Position numbers and translations under genes: made by a program. Source: Geotrypetes seraphini (taxonomy: Eukaryota; Chordata; Amphibia; Gymnophiona; Dermophiidae). From it: a stretch of 64,000 nucleotides of DNA. Below, one piece after another: positions 21,851 through 32,700 of this stretch (position 1 is the stretch's first letter; each line of letters opens with the position of its first letter). Below the pieces are notes generated by a model. It was given only the letters and a program-made list of their open reading frames with translations. It did no database searches and was not told the origin of the DNA. The stretch covers positions 126,379,521-126,443,520 of the forward strand of contig NC_047085.1 of the NCBI RefSeq assembly GCF_902459505.1, given 5' to 3'.

Positions 21851-22201
21851 TGAATGATGCTGAAATATACACCAGCCTCATGGAAAAGTGCCAGATTAAG
21901 TAACTCATTGAAAAGATCAAAACTAATCTTAATGTAATCTATCATTTCTATAATTGCAAACCTAAAAATAGATTCAAAGCAAATTAAATGAATAAAAAAA
22001 AAATCTAAAGATAAATTCCAAAAAGTTGTGCCTAAAAATGGGCGTCAAAGGCGCCATCAAATTGACAGGTGCCTATGTGCACCAGAAGCTAGTCTATAAG
22101 GTAGCACCTGGGAGCCATAGGGCCTAACTGCGAGGACGACATATATGTGGGTGGAGCAGAGGTGGACCATTGGTGTGCCTACCAGTTAGATCAGGGATCT
22201 C

Positions 22202-22364
22202 AAAGTCCCTCCTTGAGGGCCGCAATCCAGTTGGGTTTTCAGGATTTCCCCAATGAATATGCATTGAAAGCAGTGCATGTACATAGATCTCATGCATATT
22301 CATTGGGGAAATCCTGAAAACCCAACTGGATTGCGGCCCTCAAGGAGGGACTTTGAGATCCCTG
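22202..22364. mobile_element. palindromic hAT MITE, TSD AGTTAGAT
   Basis: CAGGGATCTCAAAGTCCC at the left, GGGACTTTGAGATCCCTG at the right, AGTTAGAT at 22194-22201 and 22365-22372. Same family as 12014-12206. If the host gene runs rightward it sits in an intron. Confidence 0.9.
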
Positions 22365-22465
22365 AGTTAGATGTAGTAGGTGACATGTCTAAGTGCACCA
22401 ACTGATGCCTACTGTTGATATGGCGAAAGAGAGCATGCCAATACTGATCTCATACCATATATTAT

Positions 22466-23553
22466 GGGGCTCATAATCGAAAGAGAAAAATGTCCAAAAA
22501 TCGGCCTAAGTCAGCACTTGGACGATCATCGGTCAAAAATGTCCAAGTGCCGATAATAAAACCGGGTTTTGGACATATTTATAAATGACCTAGGCCTTCA
22601 TAGTGCTGCTGAATGACGATAACTAAACGGGGCATTTCAGGAGGAGTGTCGAGGACGGGAGTTGGGCGGGACGTGGGCCGGCTTAGATATAGTTGTACTG
22701 CATGTATAACCGAAAGTTATACAGCACAGGAGCGACGGAACTTGGATGTTGTAACTTAGACCATGTAAAACATGGTCTAAGTCACAAAAACCCACCTAAA
22801 ATCACCAGATAAGCACTGCAAACACATAATACAGACTCCCACACACTACCCCAGTGATCACTGACCCCCCCAACCCCATATAAATCGTAATCACACCTTT
22901 AAAATTCAGCCTCCAGACCATCATCACCTGGCAGCCTGGCATAGGAAAACCTAGTCATGCTGCAAAGAGGCATCTTAAACCATCTTGGGGGTGGGTTAGG
23001 GACCCATAGAGAGGAGGACCCATGCCCATAAGCCCCTGTGATCACTGCATTGATGTTGAAACATGTGCACTCCCCTATACACCCTCAAAACCCTTTTTTA
23101 CTACCATGTAAGTGGCTCCTGCAGCCATAAGAGCTACTGGGGTGGTAGATAATTGGGTCTAGGGGATTCTGGAGGTGGTTTGGTGAGGGAACTGTAGTGA
23201 GATGAAGACATGGCACCCTTTTTGTGAAGTTCACAGCAGTGCCCTGTAAGGTACCCCACTATTTAGGTACCATGTCTGGGTGTTCAGTCCAACACTTTGT
23301 AGACCCCTCCTACGTCCAACAGGATTTGTTCTAGGCGTTTTTGACTTGGACGAAAAGTTGGACAAAATGCTATAAAGATGGACGATTTAGCGACTTGGAT
23401 GATCAGATCGGCAGGACGTACACTTGGATGATTTTCGAAATGAAAAAATATTTGGATGTATTTTTCGAAAATGTGTCATAAGCTGTTTTTTACATTGGAC
23501 GACTTGCGACTTGGACGAAAACGGACTTAGACGTTCCTTTCGATTATGCCCCT
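22466..23553. mobile_element. non-autonomous DNA transposon, CATAATCGAAAG-type termini
   Basis: The left end GGGGCTCATAATCGAAAGAG is inverted relative to CTTTCGATTATGCCCC at the right. Subterminal GTCCAAGT words recur (CACTTGGACGATCATCGG; TTGCGACTTGGACGAAAACG). The 1.1-kb interior has no transposase. Target duplication is not clear. Confidence 0.7.
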
Positions 23554-24090
23554 CCACGTGTGTAAATTTGTAGCCCATTCTGGGCTCTTATGGTGCGTCT
23601 ATTTATAGAATTGCCCTTCAGGCATATAAAATGTACATATAAAATAAATAGCAATTTAAATATCTATCTATACACACACACAGTGAACCCCCCAAAAAAA
23701 GCCCACACGAAAATGGGTTTTTTTTTGTGGTATCTTCCACAGAACTTGGATAATTCTTATGAAATTTAGTGTGTTGTGTCCTGAATGAAGCTGATGTAAA
23801 ATGTTGTAAATATTTCCCACTGCACCACAACACTACCTTGTAAAAATGGATTGTGAACTAAATGAAAACACATCACAACATTTATGGCGTATCTTGCAGA
23901 AAAATGTAAAAGGTAATGTTTCAATTAAGCAGATGTTTGAAGTGCGCTCCCTTTGCATGAAGGCACGCCCTCAGTCTTGGTTGCCACTGATCTATGGACT
24001 TGTCAATTATGCTCTGCTTCAGCTGCGAACAGAGATGAGGTGCTGTTTCAGGTCTTCGACGTCAGATATCACTAACTGGTAGATGCATTC

Positions 24091-24762
24091 CTATACCAGC
24101 CCCCAGATCCGGTTGTCAACTAGATTTGGGTCTGGTAAATTCACAGGCCAGAGGTCTGGACCAATGAAGTCTGGGGTCTCCCAATGTAGCAGTTCTATGG
24201 TGTCCTTTGTCTGATGTGTTGGGGCATTGTCCTGTTGGAAGATAAAGTAGTCTCCCAACATGCGATGGAGTGCTGGCAAAAGCTTCTGCGTCAAGAGGAT
24301 GTCCCAGTAGTATGTATGCACCATTAATCTTAACCCCAGGATCGATGAAGAACAGATTTGTGAAACCAAGCTTCGAGATTGCGACCTAGACCATGACTGA
24401 TTGGCTGAAGGTTGGGGCGGGTCCATAGTAGGCATTAACCTCACACTTCAGGGTTGTTGAATGCATGTACAGGTGATCATTCTGTGTGTTAATTGGTGGA
24501 GCTACTGTAAATATCTTTTCATCTGTAAACCAGACGAAGCTGACTCTGCTCTGAGTACTTGGTCAAAAGCTGCTTGCATTGTTTCAGGTGTGTGTCTTTG
24601 CTGTGTAAAGTTAACTCTTGGGCTTGACACTTTTTAAGACACTTTAATTTCAGATCGTCATGAATTATCCTAACCACAGTTGTCTGGCTTATTTCTGCTT
24701 CTCTTGCTATTTGGCGAGTTGCTTGGAGTGTTTGTGGCACATCCTCCTGGCTCAGTACAAGA
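24091..24762 (-). pseudogene. DD37D transposase, main part
   Basis: Minus-strand words include VLSQEDVPQTLQATRQIARE and a second helix-turn-helix TTVVRIIHDDLKLKCL. Then, in another frame, come FTDEKIF (first Asp), YYWDILLTQKLLPALHRML, FQQDNAPTHQTKD (second Asp), DLWPVNLPDPNLVDNRIWG. From the second Asp to the Asp in LVDN there are 37 residues, giving DD37D as in the maT group; Tc1 itself would have a Glu there. Frames change at least once (around 24530) and an in-frame stop follows QSVMV, so it is inactive. Confidence 0.75.
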
Positions 24763-25545
24763 TCATAGTAACATAGTAGATGATGGCAGATAAAGACCCG
24801 AATGGTCCATCCAGTCTGCCCAACCTGATTCAATTTAAATTTTTTAAACTTTTTCTTCTTAGCTATTTCTGGGCAAGAATTCAAAGCATTACCCGGTACT
24901 GTGCTTGGGTTCCTACTGCGGAAATCTCCGTTAAAACCTACTCCAGCCCATCTAAACCCTCCCAGCCATTGAAGCCCTCCCCAGCCCATCTTCCACCAAA
25001 TGACCATATACAGACACAGACCGTGCAAGTCTACCCAGTACTGGCCTTAATTCAATTTTTAATATTATTTTCTGATTCTAGGTCCTCTGTGTTCATCCCA
25101 CGCTTCTTTGAACTCAGTCACTGTTTTCCTCTTCACCACCTCTCTCGGGAGCGCATTCCAGGCATCCACCACCGTCTCCGTAAAGTAGAATTTCCTAACA
25201 TTGCTCTTGAATCTACCACCCCTCAACCTCAAATTATGTCCTCTGGTTTTACCATTTTCCTTTCTCTGGAAAATATTTTGTTCTACGTTAATACCCTTCA
25301 AGTATTTGAATGTCTGAATCATATCTCCCCTGTCCCTCCTTTCCTCTAGGGCAGGGGTAGGGAACTCTGGTCTTCAAGAGCCGTATTCCAGTTGGGTTTT
25401 CAGGATTTCCCCAATGAATATACATTGAAAGCAGTGCATGCAAATAGATCTCATGCATATTCATTGGGGAAATCCTGAAACCCCGACTGGAATACGGCTC
25501 TCGAGGACCGGAGTTCCCTACCCCTGCTCTAGGGTTACATATCGT
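24763..25545 (-). mobile_element. CR1-type LINE 3' end inserted into the transposase
   Basis: Minus-strand frame 25322-25065 reads IQTFKYLKGINVEQNIFQRK, then FYFTETVVDAWNALPREVV, the conserved CR1 C-terminus. The 3' UTR with CAGACTGGATGGACCATTC ends in CTACTATGTTACTATG at 24763. The hAT MITE at 25352-25526 lies inside its 5' side. The flanking transposase words VVHDM and DLVLSQED show where the host element was interrupted. Confidence 0.8.
25352..25526. mobile_element. palindromic hAT MITE, TSD CTCTAGGG
   Basis: CAGGGGTAGGGAACTCTGG at the left, CCGGAGTTCCCTACCCCTG at the right, CTCTAGGG at 25344-25351 and 25527-25534. The target site CCTCTAGGG is part of the CR1 coding region (compare 46190), so this MITE is younger than the CR1 copy. 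Confidence 0.9.
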
Positions 25546-25554
25546 GTACAACAT

Positions 25555-25710
25555 TAATGTGCTCTTGTGTGCAAATCATGCGCAGTCGTCTGCTGCCTGA
25601 TTTAAGAGCCACAGAGTCCATTGCTCGTATCTTGCATAGTAGCACATCAAGGTCGTTTTTGTTCCAACCCTTCTGAAGGGACCTCTTTCAACAACTGTCG
25701 ACTGCTGTAA
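25555..25710 (-). pseudogene. DD37D transposase, N-terminal part
   Basis: Minus strand reads SLQKGWNKNDLDVLLC, then DSVALKSGSRRLRMICTQEH and INVVHDM, matching the region before the second DNA-binding helix in this transposase family. It is separated from the main part only by the inserted CR1. Confidence 0.6.
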
Positions 25711-26204
25711 CCTTTTAGCAGTACAAAGTTCTTTATCAGAATTCAATCTTCTCAGTGAAAACCATTTTGATACAGAAACTGTTTACAAATTATCATCTGC
25801 TTCTGTGCATATCCCTTAGCAACAATTCATTTTCACAAAGTAGTGTTGTGGTGCGGTGGGAAACATTTTACATCAAATTCATTTAGGACACGACGCACTA
25901 AATTTCATAATTGGCCAGGTTCTGTGGAAGATACAACAAAAAACATTTTGGTGTGCTTTTTTTGTTCACAGTGTGCTTTGAGAAAAATCTACGCGTCAAA
26001 AAATCCAGACTGCAGAGCAAATAGGATCTTTAATCAGGGTGTCCCTTTGAGTTTTTTACTGTGCTGTTTTTCCCCGACTGCAAGAGGAGCCTATGATATG
26101 AGCATAAGTGCAAAAGAGCTGATTATAGCTATTTGCGAATAGTAGAGACTGTGAAGCCCTGCTTCGGTCTCTGAGGCTCATTTGATTTAGTTATTAAGCA
26201 TATA

Positions 26205-26574
26205 CAGTAAAACCTTGGATTGCAAGTAACTTAGTTTGCAAATGTTTTGCAAGACAAGAAAAACATTTTATTAAATTTTAACTTGATAAATAAGCAATGT
26301 CTTGCAATACAAGTACGTATAGTATACACACATCACATCATCACAATTGAGCCAATGGTTCTTCTCTCTCTGACACTGCGGGAGTGTAGTGACTGTTCTA
26401 AATGAGCGAGGTCTTGCAATATGAGTACATACCGTATTAAATTTTTTGAGTTGTGGAACGAATTGTCTTGAGCTTCCATTATTTCTTATGGGGAAATTCG
26501 CTTTGATATACGAGTGTTTTGGATTACAAGCATGGTTTTGGAACGAATTATGCTCGCAAACCAAGGTTTTACTG
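26205..26574. mobile_element. pogo/Tigger-like MITE, TA duplication
   Basis: CAGTAAAACCTTGGATTGCA at the left and GCAAACCAAGGTTTTACTG at the right, TA on both flanks. Both arms carry GAACGAATT or TTTGCAA words. The frames across it have no coding meaning. Confidence 0.8.
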
Positions 26575-26717
26575 TACTTCTTAGCACAAGTCAGCAAACT
26601 TTTAGACCTGCCGTTAGAGTGCATACTTTACAGTAATTTTGTTCTGCAGTGTTACCCTGTGAATTTGAGGAGTATAAATCTAAATATCTCTAACCATATC
26701 CTGTTCTATATCCATAA

Positions 26718-28682
26718 CTTGGATTTCAGCAAAGCCTTTGACACAGTTCCTCATAGGAGGCTTATCAACAAACTTAGCGGGTTGAAGTCAGGACCCAAGG
26801 TGGTGACCTGGATTAGAAATTGGCTGACCGACAAGATGACAAGAGAGTGGTGGCGAATGAAAATCGCTCGGAGAAAAGGAAGGCGAGTAGTGGCGTGCCT
26901 CAGGGATTGGTCCTGGGGCCCATTCTGTTCAATATGTGAGAGATATTTCTGAAGGATTAAAAGGAAAAGTGTCTCTCTTTGAAGATGACACAAAGATTTG
27001 CAAGAGAGCGGATACTCTGGAAGGAATAGAAAACATGAGAATAAATCTGTGAATGCTAAAAGAATGGTCTAACGTTTAGAAGTTAAAATTTATTACTAAG
27101 AAGTGCAAAGTGATGCACTTGGTGAATAAAAATTCAAAGGAGCTGTATATGTTAGGGGTTAAGAAGCTGATTAAGCAGTATATTTCTGCATCTCGATTGC
27201 CACGTATTTGGTCTTGGAGGATGAGGTGTACAGCTTCAGCATCTATGAAACAAACTTGTTTTTTTCTGTTGCATCGTTCTTTTTGGACCCCGGTTAGATT
27301 GAATAAGTTGGATAATTCAAAGTCTAATAGATGCTGGCACTGTCATCTTGACATAGGAACATTGGATCATTTACTGTTTTATTGCCCTAAGATACTCTTT
27401 TTTTGGAAATCGATTTGGGGACATATTACTAATATTTTAGAATCTGAGATTCCTTTAACTTATGAAGTAATAATCTGTGGTACCATTTTGTATATCAAAG
27501 ACCCCCTAGATAAACATAAAAGAAGTCTCTTAATTATGACAAGCACAGCTATATAATTGATTACACTTAACTGGAAAAACTGGGATCGTCTCAATTTTAC
27601 ATTCTGGTGGGCAAGTTTATGTCAAATATATAAATATGAGAAAATGAGAGCTGATCAGTTAGGGAATTTAAAAAACTTTAATCTAATATGGGGTCCATTG
27701 ACATCTTTTGTAGATTTAATATAATTATACATTTGTTGTTAGAAGAATTGCACATTCAGGGAGGGAGGGGGGAGGGGGGAGGAATATATAGGTTATAATC
27801 AAATGGGGACAGGGTGGTTTATAAGTTTAAAATATGTCTAAGTGGATAAATGTGTAATTCTATGTTTAAAATATGTAGTTAATTACAGAATTATGATAGA
27901 TCTATAGATTCTTGAATGATAAAGAATAATTTGGGTGGGAGGGTTATTGGTCTGTAAGAATATTGTAATATTTTAAGTGATGTCTATAGTGTAAATGTTT
28001 TATTTATTGTTCTTCACTTATTGAAATTATTTTAAAATGAATAAAGATTATTAAATAAAGGAAGTAAAACAAAACAAAAAGAAGAAGCTGATTTGCATGG
28101 ATTGGGAGAGGGACCTTGGCATGATAATGTCTGAGGACCTCAAGGCTGCGAAATGATGTGACAAAGTGGTGGCCATAACCAGAAGGATGCTGGGCTGCAT
28201 AGAGAGAAGAATCATCAGCAGGAAAAGTGAGGTGCTAGTGCCTCTGTACAAGTTGCTGGTGAGGCCCCACTTGGAATATTGTGTTCAGTTCTGGAGGCCA
28301 TATTTTGCTAAGGATGTGAGAAGACTTGAAGAGGTCAAGAGAAAGGCGATGAAAATGATATCGGGATTGAGCCAAGAGATGTATGAGAAGAGGCTTGAAT
28401 ATATGAATATGAATATCCTAGAGGAAAGAAGGGATAGAGGAGATATGATATAGACATTTAAATACTTGAATCTTATTAATCTACAAAGAAATCTTTTTCA
28501 GAGATGGAGAAGCGGTATAACAAGAGGACATAATATGAAGTGGCAGGGTGGTAGACTTAGGAGTATTACTAGGAAACACTTTTTCAAGGAGAGGATGTTG
28601 GATGCCTGGAATGCCCTCCCTGCAGAGGTGGTGGAGGCAAAAACAGAGACTGAGTTCAAAAATGTGTGGGATAGACACAAAG
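26718..28682 (+). mobile_element. CR1-type LINE, split by an L1 and ended by the 28683 element
   Basis: Reverse transcriptase words DFSKAFDTVPHRRLINKLSG (motif A), then GVPQGLVLGP (read in a shifted frame) and LFEDDTKIC (motif C, with FEDD where FADD is expected) precede 27160. After the L1 the CR1 resumes at 28094: MLGCIERRIISRKSEVLVPL, HLEYCVQFWRP, then a C-terminus FKERMLDAWNALPAEVVE. The usual CR1 3' UTR is missing because another element begins at 28683. Frameshifts are present. Confidence 0.8.
27173..28081 (+). mobile_element. L1-type LINE 3' end with 12-bp target duplication
   Basis: Flanked by AAGAAGCTGATT at 27161-27172 and 28082-28093. The frame 27110-27556 contains RIWSWRMRCTASASMKQ, NRCWHCHLDIGTLDHLLFYC (zinc knuckle) and WKSIWGHITNILE. 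It ends AATGAATAAAGATTATT and an AAAACAAAACAAAAA tail. Sister to 19330-20279. Confidence 0.88.
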
Positions 28683-29339
28683 GGGTAAATTCTCTATTAC
28701 TGCGTTTATTTTAGGCGTGCTTTAGGCGTCCGATGTAAGTGAATAATTACAGAATTAAGGGTCTTAATTAATGTTAATTGGGAAATAAACGACACATAGA
28801 CGTCCCTAAGACGTAGTTGACGGACTGACGTCTATAGAAAGCATAGTCCCATCTCCAGCTCTGGACGTGGGCGTTCTGTGGGCGTTCCGTGGGCGTGCCA
28901 AATGGGGACGCTAGATGAGCGCTACCTGAGCGAGCAACTGCGTCTAAATATCGTGTATTATGTAGACGTAAGAAACCCTGGTCTAACTTGGATTTCAATG
29001 CCGTTTCAACTATCGTAATTGTGGCTCTTTGTTAGACGCAAGGCAGACATCCGCTGTGTTTTTTCATCAATAATTCCAATAGTGAGTTTGAATAGGTAAT
29101 TTTCATCTTTTCTCTGTCCTAATAAATATAATGACACCATAACAATGGAACACATTATATTGCATGGATAACAAACCACATTTCTGCCCAAACAATAATA
29201 TAATTTAAACATGGCTTTTACAACCCCCTTTTTTTTCTCAACAAACAGCACTGCAATCGGCTCTCTTTTGAAAGCAAAGAAAAAACAGCACACATTATCA
29301 GCACTTAAAAAGAGAATAAACAGATACACACCTTAACAT

Positions 29340-29525
29340 TCAGCTTCCCTCATTGCAAAATGGAGGTCTTCAGTTGTACAAAACTGACCTCATTGTGACC
29401 TCATCAATCTGCACCTTCAAAGTAGTATGCCACAATTAAAAGATGTGCTGGGTGTAGAACTCACAACCTCTGGATGTTAGGAGCACAGGCTCCTAACACA
29501 TAGAGCTACAGCTGCTTCTACTTAG
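29340..29525 (-). repeat. tRNA-like module, minus orientation
   Basis: Minus strand starts GCAGCTGTAGCTCTATGTG (A-box-like), then GAGGTTGTGAGTTCTACACC (B-box-like), then TTGTGGCATACTACTTTG and TGAGGTCACAATGAGGTCAG. The same tail follows the plus-strand module at 32570-32700, so the two form a subterminal inverted pair. Confidence 0.6.
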
Positions 29526-29829
29526 GTCCATCTCACCACCCTTCCATATCATACTTGACTGAGCTGTCTATGCTCATTAGCGATCATATCAGGATGAACT
29601 CAAATAAGTTTAAGCAAAGGAATGCCTAAAGATTTGGAAGGTTTTCAAGTAGAAAACAAATATCAACTATGTATTAAAGAATTGCAGCACAAATGACGCT
29701 GATCGGCAAGGGCAAAAAAACACCACTTTTCTGGGTATGACGCCTAAACGGAACAGATTACTTACAGTCATATATGCATTAGTATAGTGCTTAGAATGAA
29801 GATTAGCGTGTGAGAAAAATGGAGCTCCA

Positions 29830-30140
29830 CCTCACATGTATTCAAGCACACTTGGGAATATGGGTTTGGGGCTCAGTGAAAGCAGCGCTTTTAACCATTG
29901 AGCTACCACTCTTTTATCTCAGCCTACTATGACATTATAGCTAAACTCCTTTTCCCTTAGCACTTCACTAAGATATGATATGACAAGGGAGCCAGAGGCA
30001 TTGGAGCTGTAGCTCAGTGAGGAAAGGCACTCTCTACCAATCTTCTGGGCTTTGAGGGTTCAAATCCCAGCCTGTATTTTACTTGTGGCATATCTACCTT
30101 CCAGGTGCACTTTGATGATGCTTTCCACTTCTTATGGGCG
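29830..30140 (+). repeat. duplicated module with a tRNA-like head
   Basis: Contains TTTAACCATTGAGCTACCAC, then AGCACTTCACTAAGATATG, and a tRNA-like stretch from 30003: GGAGCTGTAGCTCAGTGAGG ... GAGGGTTCAAATCCCAGCC. It ends with TTTACTTGTGGCATATCTAC. A diverged direct copy of the same order lies at about 32400-32680. Confidence 0.6.
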
Positions 30141-30233
30141 TACTTGCAGCAGCCAGTCCACTCTACATCAATACTGTTGATTACATGCTCAACGACGCCG
30201 ATATCGCTGTTATACAAAAAAGTACAGCAGAAC

Positions 30234-31630
30234 GCTTAGAAGCTTACCATGTAAACCTAATGAAACTTCACCTCCCCCAAACACAATGACAAATTATAAA
30301 TGAAATAAATGAAGATTGGGAAGTAAGAGGTTCACATATTTTAGCTTAGCTATGCATGTTGGGGTGGGTGGAAAAACAAACTAATATTATGTCTTTGGTA
30401 ACCTTAGTCAGGACTTGAACCCCTGACCTTTGGAAGATACATGCAGTGCTTTTAAGCACTGAGCTATGTTGGGGATTTGGGAATGGGAGTCTCCAGAAAT
30501 GACTTTAGGTACAAGCTTAGAAGCTTACCATGTAAACCTAATGAAACTTCACCTCCCCCAAACACAATGACAAGTTATAAATGAAATAAATGAAGATTGG
30601 GAAATGAGGTTCACATATTTTAGCTTAGCTATGCATGTTTGGGTGGGTGGAAAATAAAAAGAACATTATGTCTTTGGTAACCTTAATCAGGACTTGAACC
30701 CCTGACCTTTGGAAGATACATGCAGTGGTTTTAAGCACTGAGCTATGTTGGGGATTTGGGAATGGGAGTCTCCAGAAATGACTTTAGGTACAAGCTTAGA
30801 AGCTTACCATGTAAACCTAATGAAACTTCACCTCCCCCAAACACAATGACAAGTTATAAATGAAATAAATGAAGATTGGGAAGTGAGTTTCACATATTTT
30901 AGCTTAGGTATGCATGTTTGGGTGGGTGGAAAATAAAAAGAATATTATGTCTTTGGTAACCTTAATCGGGACTTGAACCCCTGACCTTTGGAAGATACAT
31001 GCAGTGCTTTTAAGCACTGAGCTATGTTGGGGACTTGGGAATGGGAGTCTCCAGAAATGGCTTTAGGTACAAGCTTAGAAGCTTACCATGTAAACCTAAT
31101 GAAACTTCACCTCCCCCAAACACAATGACAAGTTATAAATGAAATAAATGAAGCTTGGGAAGTGAGGTTCACATATTTTAGCTTAGCTATGCATGTTTGG
31201 GTGGGTGGAAAATAAAAAGAATATTATGTCTTTGGTAACCTTAATCTGGACTTGAACCCCTGACCTTTGGAAGATACATGCAGTGCTTTTAAGCACTGAG
31301 CTATGTTGGGGACTTGGGAATGGGAGTCTCCAGAAATGGCTTTAGGTACAAGCTTAGAAGCTTACCATGTAAACCTAATGAAACTTCACCTCCCCCAAAC
31401 ACAATGACAAGTTATAAGTGAAATAAATGAAGATTGGGAAGTGAGGTTCACATATTTTAGCTTAGCTATGCATGTTTGGGTGGGTGGAAAATAAAAAGAA
31501 TATTATGTCTTTGGTAACCTTAATCAGGACTTGAACCCCTGACCTTTGGAAGATACATGCAGTGCTTTTAAGCACTGAGCTATGTTGGGGACTTGGGAAT
31601 GGGAGTCTCCAGAAATGGCTTTAGGTACAA
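30234..31630. repeat. five-copy tandem array, 279-bp unit, each with a minus-strand tRNA-like sequence
   Basis: Units start GCTTAGAAGCTTACCATG at 30234, 30515, 30794, 31073 and 31352, and the next start is at 31631. The steps are 281, 279, 279, 279 and 279 bp. Copies are nearly identical, so expansion is recent or homogenised. In each unit the minus strand reads CAACATAGCTCAGTGCTTAA, then CAGGGGTTCAAGTCCTGA. These match the A box (TAGCTCAGT) and B box (GGTTCAANTCC) of tRNA genes. Whether they are transcribed cannot be told from sequence alone. Confidence 0.9.
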
Positions 31631-31769
31631 GCTTTGACAAGGGGTAATCATTGCCAAGTATCTACAGGTGTATTTGATCTGAGAACACCCAATGAACGTC
31701 CAAAACGATTTCAAAATTCTAACGGCTTCTATGACGTCAGATGCTACTTTATGGTTAGGGTTAGGGCTA

Positions 31770-31870
31770 CAGTTAAGTAGCTCGGTAGCTCAGTGAGTAA
31801 GCGCGCTGTACCAATCATCCATAGGTTGTGAGTTCAACTCCCGGCTTGTCTTTTACTTGATTATAACTTT
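31770..31870 (+). repeat. tRNA-like module, plus orientation
   Basis: AGCTCGGTAGCTCAGTGAGT, then CATAGGTTGTGAGTTCAACT and CCCGGCTTGTCTTTTACTTG. A-box and B-box spacing is as in a tRNA. It looks best preserved among the plus-strand modules, but acceptor-stem pairing is poor, so it is not called as a tRNA gene. Confidence 0.55.
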
Positions 31871-32399
31871 TACTTGATTATGCTGCAGGAGTGTGTTGTT
31901 GGGGTGTTGCAGGGGTGTCTAGGATGATAGAGAATAGTCACTTGCATTTTCAACAATGCATTTGAATTTCTTAAGATGAAACCTTAGTGAGCCGGGGGAG
32001 GAAGGTCATCGCAGCCTCGCGCCTCAGATGAAAAGGTTAATTTTTTAGGGACTGTGTAAGCTGATCTGGGACAGTCTTCAGCGACTCGGAGCCCTCCTCC
32101 CGGCTAGGCAGAAGGAGGAGGCTTTGGCGGTGGTGGTTTTGGTGGTGAGTGAGGGCGGGAGGGGGGAGTCACCTGGCTGCTGCATCTGCACTCCTGCTGG
32201 CCACAGACCTACTGATCACAGAACAGAGATCACAGAAGCACGCAGGTATGTGCGCATGCGCGGCTAGGGTTTTATTATATAGGATATACACCTATCGCAT
32301 CTCATTTTCATCACAAACACATTAGCGAGACTATACACAATACATTACAAAGTTGAGCTTGGGTTTGATAAAATAAACAGCATAATTTTGACTCTGTAT

Positions 32400-32700
32400 T
32401 ACATTTATTGAACCATACTTAAGAATATGGGTGTTGCATCCGTGACAACGGTGCTTTACACCATTGAGCTACCAGTCTTTTGCCTCAACTGACTGTGATA
32501 TGATAGCTAAGTAGAGTATACTTTAGCACATCACTAAGGTATGCTATGATAGGGGAACCAGAGACACAGGTGTAGGTCAGTGAGTAAAAGCACTATATCG
32601 ATCATCTGTAGGTTGTGAGTTCAACTCCAGGCTTGTCTTTTACTTGTGGCATATCTACCTTCCAGGTGCACCTTGATGATGTCACAATGAGGTCAGCATT
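32400..32700 (+). repeat. second copy of the duplicated tRNA-like module
   Basis: TTTACACCATTGAGCTACCAG, then GCACATCACTAAGGTATGC. The head at 32570 is GGTGTAGGTCAGTGAGTAAA ... GGTTGTGAGTTCAACTCC. The tail is ACTTGTGGCATATCTACC, then GATGTCACAATGAGGTCAG. Parallel to 29830-30140. Confidence 0.6.

Larger units (their letters stand above)
23690..25972 (-). mobile_element. Tc1/mariner-superfamily element with ~150-bp TIRs and DD37D transposase, split by a CR1 insertion
   Basis: Left end CAGTGAACCCCCC and right end TTTTGTTCACAG are the outer edges of inverted repeats of about 150 bp. Matching inner words are ATTTAGTGTGTTGTGTCC and GGACACGACGCACTAAAT; GCACCACAACACTAC and GTAGTGTTGTGGTGC. The minus strand encodes a transposase in two blocks (25555-25710 and 24091-24762). 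Removing the insertion at 24763-25545 leaves about 1.5 kb, a normal length. Confidence 0.75.

Noticed and set aside
29006-29329. 107-codon minus-strand frame as a possible transposase for the 28683 element
   Set aside because: Hydrophobic and Lys/Phe-rich from AT-rich DNA, no DDE, HTH or zinc motifs, and far too short.
30234-31630. CRISPR-like array
   Set aside because: The units are fully repeated 279-bp copies without unique spacers, in a vertebrate context; it is a tandem satellite.
30003-32650. Functional tRNA genes
   Set aside because: A and B boxes are present but acceptor and T-stem pairing is poor in the copies I tried to fold by eye, so I call them tRNA-like only.
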